A stretch of DNA of 64,000 bases, taken from positions 39,810,191 through 39,874,190 of the forward strand of contig NC_088302.1 in assembly GCF_032854445.1 (NCBI RefSeq), read 5' to 3'. The position numbers were made by a program, and so were the translations under genes. The stretch's first letter is position 1. Each line of letters opens with the position of its first letter. Shown one piece after another: positions 56,707 to 64,000 of the stretch. The stretch comes from Liolophura sinensis (taxonomy: Eukaryota > Mollusca > Polyplacophora > Chitonida > Chitonidae). Under the pieces are notes generated by a model. The model was given only the letters and a program-made list of their open reading frames with translations, did no database searches and had not been told where the DNA came from.

Positions 56707-59700
56707 AAGTTGAAAAGGAGACGGGAAGCTGAGAATGAGTCTAAGCCCACAGGTCTTTGTGTTGCAATGCACAAAACATTGCCGGAAGTTACATTAGCAG
56801 TTAAAAGCAGATCTGAGTTAGCTGACATGGGATTGGATAAGATTCCCAAATGCTCTATGGATAGCTTCGCTCCGTTTATCAATTCTGGTTCAGTGTCGCT
56901 TAGAAGCGACATGTCTTGTGCTACCCCTATAAAGATATTGAGGGATACTGGGGCATCTCAGTCTCTGTTGTTGATGAATACTCTGCCCTTTTCTGAAGAG
57001 TCATACTCTGGGGTTCGTGCCCTTATTAGAGGTGTAGAGTCTAGTGACTTTGTCAGTGTTCCCCTTCATGATATTTATTTGTCATCAGATTTGATATCTG
57101 GACCTGTCAGGGTAGGCATTAAGCCTTCATTACCTTTTGAGGGTATTCATTTGTTGTTGGGAAATGACTTGGCACATGATAAGGTTACTGTTGATCCCTT
57201 AATGGTTGATAAGCCTTCTCTGAATTCAGTCACAGAGCCAGTTGAAAGCGAGATAGCGGGTTTATATCCGTCCTGTGTTGTTACAAGAGCTATGTCTAGA
57301 AAAGTCAGTACAGACCAGGGTAGTACTGTTGATTTGAGTGAGACTTTTCTCAACAACATGTTGGATGGAGATTCTTCCAAATTAGACAGCCAGCAGGAAG
57401 TAGATACTAATTTTGTTAGTGGTGGTCAGCCATTTTGTAGGACTGAGTTGATTGCTGAACAACACAGTGATCCAAGTATTTCTTGCTTGTTTAATGATGC
57501 AGCTAAAGATGGTGAATCTTTACCTGACCCATGCTACTACTATGTCAAATCTGGCATATTGATGCGGCAGTGGAGACCTCCCGATGTTTCGTTGGAGGAT
57601 GAATGGGCAGTTAAGCATCAGGTAGTTGTGCCCAAGTCTTATCGTAAAGACATACTGACCATAGCGCATGAAACGCCGTTAGCAGGTCATTTAGGTGTTA
57701 ATAAGACCTATCATAAGATTCTCAGTCATTTCTATTGGCCAGGAATAAGGAAAGATGTTACTGAATTTTGCAGGTCTTGTCATGCATGTCAGTTAGTGGG
57801 GAAACCTAACCAGACAATCCCCAAGGGAGCCTTGAGGCCTATTCCTGCAATTGGTGAGCCCTTCAGTAGAATCTTAATAGATTGTGTTGGTCCGCTACCT
57901 AAGACAAAGTCTGGAAATCAGTATATGTTAACCATAATGTGTACTTCAACTCGTTTCCCAGAGGCAATTCCACTAAGGAATATTACTGCCAAGACTGTAA
58001 TTAAGGCTTTAGTTAAGTTCTTCACCATGTTTGGTCTGCCTAAGTCAGTACAGTCAGACCAGGGTTCAAATTTCATGTCTGGTGTGTTCCAACAAGTTAT
58101 GCATGAGCTAGGTATTAGCCAGTATAAATCCTCAGCTTATCACCCACAAAGTCAAGGAGCACTAGAGAGATTCCATCAGACACTGAAAAGTATGATAAGA
58201 ACTTACTGCTTTGAGACAGGGAAAGATTGGGACGAGGGTGTACCTTTGTAAATGTTTGCTGTAAGAGAGTCTGTACAAGAGTCACTTAGATTTAGTCCAT
58301 TTGAGCTTGTGTTTGGCCATACTGTGCGTGGTCCACTACAGTTGTTCAAGGAAAAGTTTGTGTCTGGTGATAGTGACAATGTTAACCTATTACAGTATGT
58401 GTCAAGTTTTCGTACTAAGCTCAACAGAGTATGTGAGTTAGCCAGAGAGAATCTTACAGCTTCTCAGAAGAGTATGAAAACTAAGTATGACAAAGAGACA
58501 GTAAGACGCAGATTTGAAGTTGGTCAGAATGTATTGGCCTTACTTCCAGTTAGTGGTAAGCCACTTGAGGCTCGTTATTTTGGACCTTATGTAGTAGACA
58601 AGAGGCTAAGTGATCTTAATTATATTATTTTCACTCCTGATCGGCGCAAATCTAGACAACTTTGTCACATTAACATGTTAAAGCCATATGTAGACAGAGA
58701 TAGCACTGATCTCAATGTTGTACATCCTAGTGGAGTTGTTACCTCTAATTTATGCCCTGATTCAGCTGTTAGGGATGATCAAGATTTTGACTTAAGGTTC
58801 CGGTCAGCCAAACTCCAGAATTCAAGTATTCTTGAGAACATTGATTCTGTGTTGGGTCATCTGGAATATCAGCAACGCCAGCAGTTGAAGGATTTGGTTC
58901 GTCGATATGAACATTTGTTTCCTGATGTTCCAACCAGGACTGAATCCATCTACCATGATGTTGAAGTTGGAGATTCCAAGCCAATTAAACAGCACCCATA
59001 CAGACTGAACCCAACTAAAACTGAATACTTGAGAAAAGAAGTTCAGTATTTACTGGAAAATGATCTGGTCGAGCCCAGTAACAGTAACTGGAGTTCACCT
59101 TGTATTCTTGTGCCAAAACCAGATGGGACGTACCGTATGTGTACAGACTATCGCAAAGTGAATGCCGTCACTAAAGCAGACAGCTTTCCCATTCCACGGA
59201 TCGACGACTGTATCGATGCCGTGGGAAAGTCCAACGTTGTCTCCAAGTTTGACCTATTGAAAGGATTTTGGCAAGTACCGCTCACGCAGCGCGCTCGTGA
59301 GGTGTCCGCGTTTGCTACCCCAGATGGTTTATACCAGTACAAAGTCATGCCCTTTGGGATGAAGAACAGCCCTGCCACCTTTCAACGACTTGTGAACAAC
59401 GTTACATCAGGCCTTAAAGGGTGTCGTGTTTACATCGACGATGTAATTATATTCAGTGACACTTGGGAGGAACATTTAAATATCATGGAGGCATTATTTG
59501 CGAGACTGTCCCAAGCCAATCTTACAGTAAATTTGGCCAAGTGTGAGTTTGGTTGTGCTTTTGTCACATATCTAGGGCATGTTGTCGGACAGGGTCAGGT
59601 AAAACCTGTTAATTCTAAAATCAGTGCTATCTCTTGTTTTCCAGTGCCAAGTTGTAAGAGAGAGTTAAAGCGTTTTTTGGGCATGGCAGGTTATTATCGT

Positions 59701-60236
59701 AAGTTCTGTAGGAACTTTTCATTTGTTAGTGAGCCACTAACTCAGCTGTTAAAGAAAGGTGCTAAATTCTTGTGGTCCATTGAGTGTCAGAGATCTTTTG
59801 ATAGATTAAAGGCCATGCTAAGCAGCGGCCCCATACTTGTAGCACCTGATTTTAATTTACCATTTAAGCTAGCTGTTGATGCTAGTGATATATCTGCTGG
59901 GGCAGTTTTGTTACAAGAAAATGAAACAGATCACGTTGATCACCCTGTATGTTTTTTTCTCGCAAATTTGACAAGTGCCAGAGAAATTATTCGACAATAG
60001 AAAAGGAGTGTCTGTCCTTGATTCTAGCATTACAGCATTTTGAAGTATATGTGACTTCCTCAAGTTACCCCATTGTTGTGTATACAGATCACAATCCCTT
60101 AACCTTCTTGCACAAACTAAAAGGTAAAAACCGAAGATTGTTACGGTGGAGTTTGCTTTTGCAAGAATTTAATCTAGAGATTAGACACATAAAAGGGAAA
60201 GATAATGTGATTGCTGATTGTTTGTCACGTGTCTAG
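56707..60236 (+). pseudogene. pol: pol: protease, integrase, reverse transcriptase, RNase H (in this order)
   Basis: It follows gag in the same frame. Aspartic protease: DTGA at 56944-56955. Integrase: zinc-binding HHCC (HETPLAGH from 57667; CRSCHAC near 57770-57790), then catalytic D (57880), D (58057) and E (58165) with DX35E spacing. A TAA at 58249-58251 interrupts the integrase. Reverse transcriptase: KPDGTYRMCTDYRKVN, SKFDLLKGFWQVPL and YIDD at 59431-59442. RNase H: DASD at 59878, after which a run of seven T (59952-59958) puts the rest (YSTIEKECLSLILAL, TDHNPLTFL, GKDNVIADCLSRV) in another frame, ending TAG 60234-60236. All catalytic residues I checked are present. Only the stops and the frameshift disable it. 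Confidence 0.93.
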
Positions 60237-60337
60237 TTGGTTTTCTGCAGCTTTGTTTTATAGACTATGGTAAACGTTATTATTATTCATGATTATGAAT
60301 ATGTTAAAGAAAGTTTTATGCAAAACTTTCTTTCCCT

Positions 60338-60349
60338 GAAGGGTGGGGG
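60338..60349 (+). promoter_or_regulatory. Polypurine tract
   Basis: GAAGGGTGGGGG directly before the 3' LTR, the expected plus-strand primer site. It has one T. Confidence 0.75.
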
Positions 60350-61356
60350 TGTTATGTATGACTATTTAACGTTTTCATGTACTGTTAGTCTGCGGACCTT
60401 TGTGTTATATGTTATAAGCATAACAGGCCCTGTTATATATGTACAGCGCGAACCTGGCCGAAAGCACCTTGTTCAGTGCTCTGTTTATTTAACTGGATGT
60501 TCATTGGCTGTTAATTCTGTGTCTAAGAATAGTTGAATCCACCTGGACCGTATATAAGCCGTGTTTTCTGTGCAGAGTGGAGGTATTTTTGCTGCATCCA
60601 CTGGGAGCCAGGAGGGTGTGCGACGCTCTCGTATCGAGTCCATTATTTTGATATGAGCTGGTGATGCCAGTTTCATTTGGGAGGACAGATTTTTTATGCC
60701 GGCACCGTTTGTGTACCACAGTAGTACTGATGTCTGATTTATGTGAATTTCTGCGGAAGTCACGTTTATTGGTGTTCGGATCTTTATTATGATTATACAG
60801 TGTTGACTGTGTAATTTGTTTAACACGCTGACCTCACCTGACCGACAAGGTCGTCAAGGACTCTAAACTGAAGTTTTCAGTTTTGCAAAGGACGTTCGTT
60901 CTGCCACAAGGTGACATTACTCTACGTCTCTGAACGGCTCGTTTGTGAGCTTCTGCGGGAGCTGTGACTGATCTGAAGTGGATTATACCTCCATGCCTGT
61001 ATTTACCCTGTGTTGTGCTCTGCGGGTGTGACGTCATTCAAAGGCTTGACTGTTCCAGTTCTGTGTAACCTGTGTACTGTGTTCGTGTTCGCTAACCTGG
61101 CGAAGTACCTGTCTAGGACAATTTGTGAATTGTGTGTTTATCCCATGGTCTTTACGTTGGATTTCCTGGAATACATTCCTTGGGATGCAAAGGTGAACTG
61201 GAAACTTGTAAAGACCGGTAATACTGATGTGTATGTTGTTGTTGTTGTTGAACTGTCTGTAAAACTGTACGTCTCATTTTATATATAAAGCATTGTTTAC
61301 ATTGTAATATTGAGTCACTGAGTCTGTTTTCTGTTGCCGTTTTCAATACCGTAACA
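60350..61356 (+). repeat. 3' LTR (1007 bp)
   Basis: Begins TGTTATGTATGAC and ends ACCGTAACA. Same length as the 5' LTR, with the two differences noted there (60615 G, 61298 T). Confidence 0.96.
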
Positions 61357-61360
61357 AAAG

Positions 61361-64000
61361 GTATGTTGTGAACTTATTTAAACTGCGTTATACATCACTT
61401 ATCACGTCTCCTATCCGGGAAACTGGGCAAAAGCAAAATAAAACACTGGCGGGCAACAATAGTACCAGTATTTAAAGTCATATATACGTTTCTTCAGCAA
61501 ATGCTGTTCCTTTACTTAAGAGTTTGGTTCCAGAGAATATATTTGTGTGAGCCTCATTTCACTGCATGGTGTCCATCTCTATCGTATTTTTGACAAAGAA
61601 GACAATAACTTTACTGGAAATCGGTTAACTAGCCCTATGAGGTGTATACCTAAAGACCGCAAACTACTTTATGGTTTTCACTGGAACGACAGTAGTAATA
61701 ATATATCGCAAAAGATCACAAAAAACATGATCTTCCGATCAGTACAAATCAAAGTTAAATATCATTGCTTTGTGAAATCGAGCTATAGTAAATCTAGATG
61801 CATGTGTCTTTTCCAAGAGTAAAGTGGCCTTTCCAAAGAGCCGTGACCAAAATGAATGTAACATAGTATCCGTCATAGCGATGGTGCAACCGCCTTGTTT
61901 TATATCAGATTGACTATTAAAGGATTAGTGTCCAGCTTTACTTACTGGTCCCAGTATTTTACCGGGAGGGCTTTAAATCATCAAAAACAATAGATCTACT
62001 ACCCTAGCAGATCTCCAGCTGGCCGGCGGCACGGCTCAGCAGGTGACGTCAAAGATGGCAAATCCAAGTCTACTCACCTGTATAACCTGGTAATTTGTAT
62101 CATAAAGATGTTATTTTCGAGATAAAATCTAGCTACATAGAAGCAAATATGCAAATATATATATCAAGTTGAACCTATTGGGGAAGACGTTGAAGTTCCG
62201 ATTTTTGACAATGACATCTCTGGGCAGACTTCAAATTCCGAATTGCAGATGTTGAATTTGATTTTTGCCTGGCATTTCAAATCGCACTGGCTAAACTATA
62301 GCGGACGGACTGGTAAACTATAGCTTTAGCCTGTATTACACCATGCGTCTCGTGTATTTATTTGAAGATTTAATATTTATTTAATATTCTTGCCCTTTGT
62401 CCGCTTCACAATAAATATTATTCCATTCCCCGAGGGATTCTAAATTCATAACCATATACGATGACAACTACCGGTACATGTTATTTTCGGTATTCCGAAT
62501 ACCCTAGGCGGATAGGGACCTATAGTGTTAGTGTACAGAGATTTGCTATCTATCAGTCTTCAGTTCAGTCAACAGTAATTTATTATCACTGTGTGCAAGG
62601 GCCGTAGAGGAAATCTTTCGAGTTCAGGTGTAGCGCTCAGCAGTAGCAGATACGGTAGTTTTTGGCGTGTCCAAAATCCTTCCGTCTTGTGCTTTAACTC
62701 CACGCCTTTCTGAGAGCCAAATTGTCTGGCAACTTGTGAAAAGTAACTCTATGGTTCTTGGACCACCTGTTTTCACAAACGTATTAATAACGGCAAAAAG
62801 GAGGTGACCATCTCCACAGTAACATCATCGTTGATGTTTACATAAAAGTGTCTGACCTCAAATTGACAAAGTCTCCAAGACATTCCTCAACCTTTCAAAA
62901 TTTTCCCAAGTCAGAAGATATCAGATTTCCGATGTTTTAATCAGTCAGTAATAAAATTTTGAAAAACCGTTTTTCTAAAGAAAGCAAATGGCAAAACATT
63001 AAAATTCAAATGAAGTGTATATGACTTACACAAATTTCGAGGGTAACATTAACAGTTGTTAGTCATTATTTGAGAGAATATGTGGGTTCATTGTCATGTT
63101 GAGGAGATCTTCTTAGTGGCCGTTAGGCTGAAAGAAAGACTCTTTAAACAAATAAAGAATTAAATGGATTCATCATGATCTGTATGAATTTTCAGTGGAA
63201 TCCTGAGTTAAAGTGTTGCAATGCAGTATGCGGCTTATATATTCCCAACGGTTTTGACGACATATAAAGTTTTATATGCAGGTTGTAATTCCATATGCTT
63301 TGAAACATTGGTGTGTAGGCCACTTTTTTCTAGATGTGGCTTTTCAGTGCTTGATTTTATCACTTTTGTCTTCCATTCATCTAAATAAAGGTTCAGCAGA
63401 TGTACCAATCCTGCGAGTGGATGAGGACGTTTTCAAGACCAAAATATATAAAAGACTACTGCACTGAGAGTAAAGTCAGAGCAGCTACGACAGTGTAACT
63501 GTTGGCAAATGGTCATACCGGAAGTCATTTCATTCGAACCCTCCAGGCGCATTCTCGCTTTCTTCACGTCGCATGGGCTGTAAACATTATGCTCCCAGCG
63601 CATGTGCTGACACAGCAATGTTTAGTGTGGTTTGTATTACCCAGTTAGGCGTGTGAGTTTTTAACATTCTGTCCTTGACGAACTCTTTAATAGCCATTGA
63701 ATCTAATGGATGTGCTACAAAAACAGCAATTACCGGAAACCTCGTGCTTAATGGCAGCATTGTGGTCTATTTATAGTCGAGCCCTCCTTTCAGTGTTGCA
63801 TTGTTTCTTGTTGTCACCTTCACATGTGGTTAAAATATAATTCAGGTTGATTTAAAGTTTAATGTTCATGTCAATCCGTTCATTATTGGGAATGATGAAT
63901 AAAAATGGCCAAAAACAACGAATTCTCATTTAGCAAAAAGAGTACAGATTATAATTTCTGTGAGGAAGGGAGCCAGTCTCATGCAAAATTGTACAATAAA
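61361..64000. other. 2.6-kb non-coding stretch, no gene recognised
   Basis: A 91-codon frame at 61547-61822 and a 63-codon frame at 63276-63467 have no recognisable domain. No SINE copy is seen. Confidence 0.4.

Larger units (their letters stand above)
54309..61356 (+). mobile_element. Gmr1-like Ty3/gypsy LTR retrotransposon, complete
   Basis: Total 7048 bp: LTR 54309-55315, internal region 55316-60349, LTR 60350-61356. AAAG flanks both sides (54305-54308 and 61357-61360), a 4-bp target duplication. LTR ends are TGTTA...TAACA. Domain order is gag, protease, integrase, reverse transcriptase, RNase H. Integrase before reverse transcriptase is the Ty1/copia order, but the sequences are Ty3/gypsy-type; this combination defines the Gmr1-like clade. 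The capsid has the SCAN-like LVPEAYRQKFR motif, and SCAN domains are known to derive from Gmr1-like gag. No envelope frame is seen. The single coding frame carries three in-frame stops (55693, 56212, 58249) and a frameshift in a T run (59952-59958). Confidence 0.95.

Noticed and set aside
55693-58251. Programmed stop readthrough at the three in-frame stops of the retrotransposon
   Set aside because: The stops fall inside the gag and integrase regions, not at gag-pol or domain borders, and use different codons (TAG, TAA, TAA).
1-64000. CRISPR arrays, operons or bacterial signals
   Set aside because: The tandem arrays lack unique spacers of regular length, and introns, SINEs and an LTR element show the DNA is eukaryotic.

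Overview
The window is eukaryotic, AT-rich and repeat-dense. It most likely comes from a marine mollusc. The support is two families of tRNA-derived SINEs with TATTTATT-type and CACTCACTC-type tails that resemble repeats I associate with mollusc genomes, small intron-split genes and no bacterial-style gene packing. The species cannot be fixed from sequence alone.

Genes (1-9.2 kb). One intact host gene is clear: an SRSF2 (SC35) splicing factor at 7219-8161, with an RRM exon and an RS-domain exon split by a 394-bp intron. About 7.5 kb upstream on the same strand lies the RS exon (526-718) of a second SRSF2-like gene whose RRM exon would fall before the window, so the two are tandem paralogs. 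Both are followed by a poly(A) signal, then by a conserved block with branch point, pyrimidine tract and AG, then by arrays rich in GCAG. This looks like a conserved, possibly self-regulatory 3' UTR splicing unit.

Middle (9.2-54.3 kb). I find no convincing host gene here. The region is built from repeats: about eleven copies or fragments of one SINE family (SINE-1), a second family (SINE-2, including one nested inside a SINE-1 copy with a 12-bp target duplication), minisatellites, fold-backs and unclassified repeats. At 21698-25582 is a 3.9-kb element with 350-420 bp terminal inverted repeats beginning AG and a perfect 6-bp target duplication (TGTGTG), the signature of Polinton/Maverick elements. 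It keeps only zinc-finger and N-terminal polymerase fragments, and encloses a Crypton-like tyrosine recombinase remnant and a SINE. At 31.6-43.5 kb are two diverged direct copies of a segment (A 6.7 kb, B 4.4 kb), separated by a 750-bp repeat (R) that has an inverted relative at 16.5-17.2 kb.

Right part (54.3-61.4 kb). A complete, very young LTR retrotransposon (7048 bp, 1007-bp LTRs differing at two positions that I found, AAAG target duplication) carries gag, protease, integrase, reverse transcriptase and RNase H in that order. Integrase before reverse transcriptase, in a Ty3/gypsy-type element with a SCAN-like capsid, marks the Gmr1-like clade. Its coding frame has three in-frame stops and one frameshift, so it is not autonomous as sequenced. 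The last 2.6 kb show nothing recognisable.
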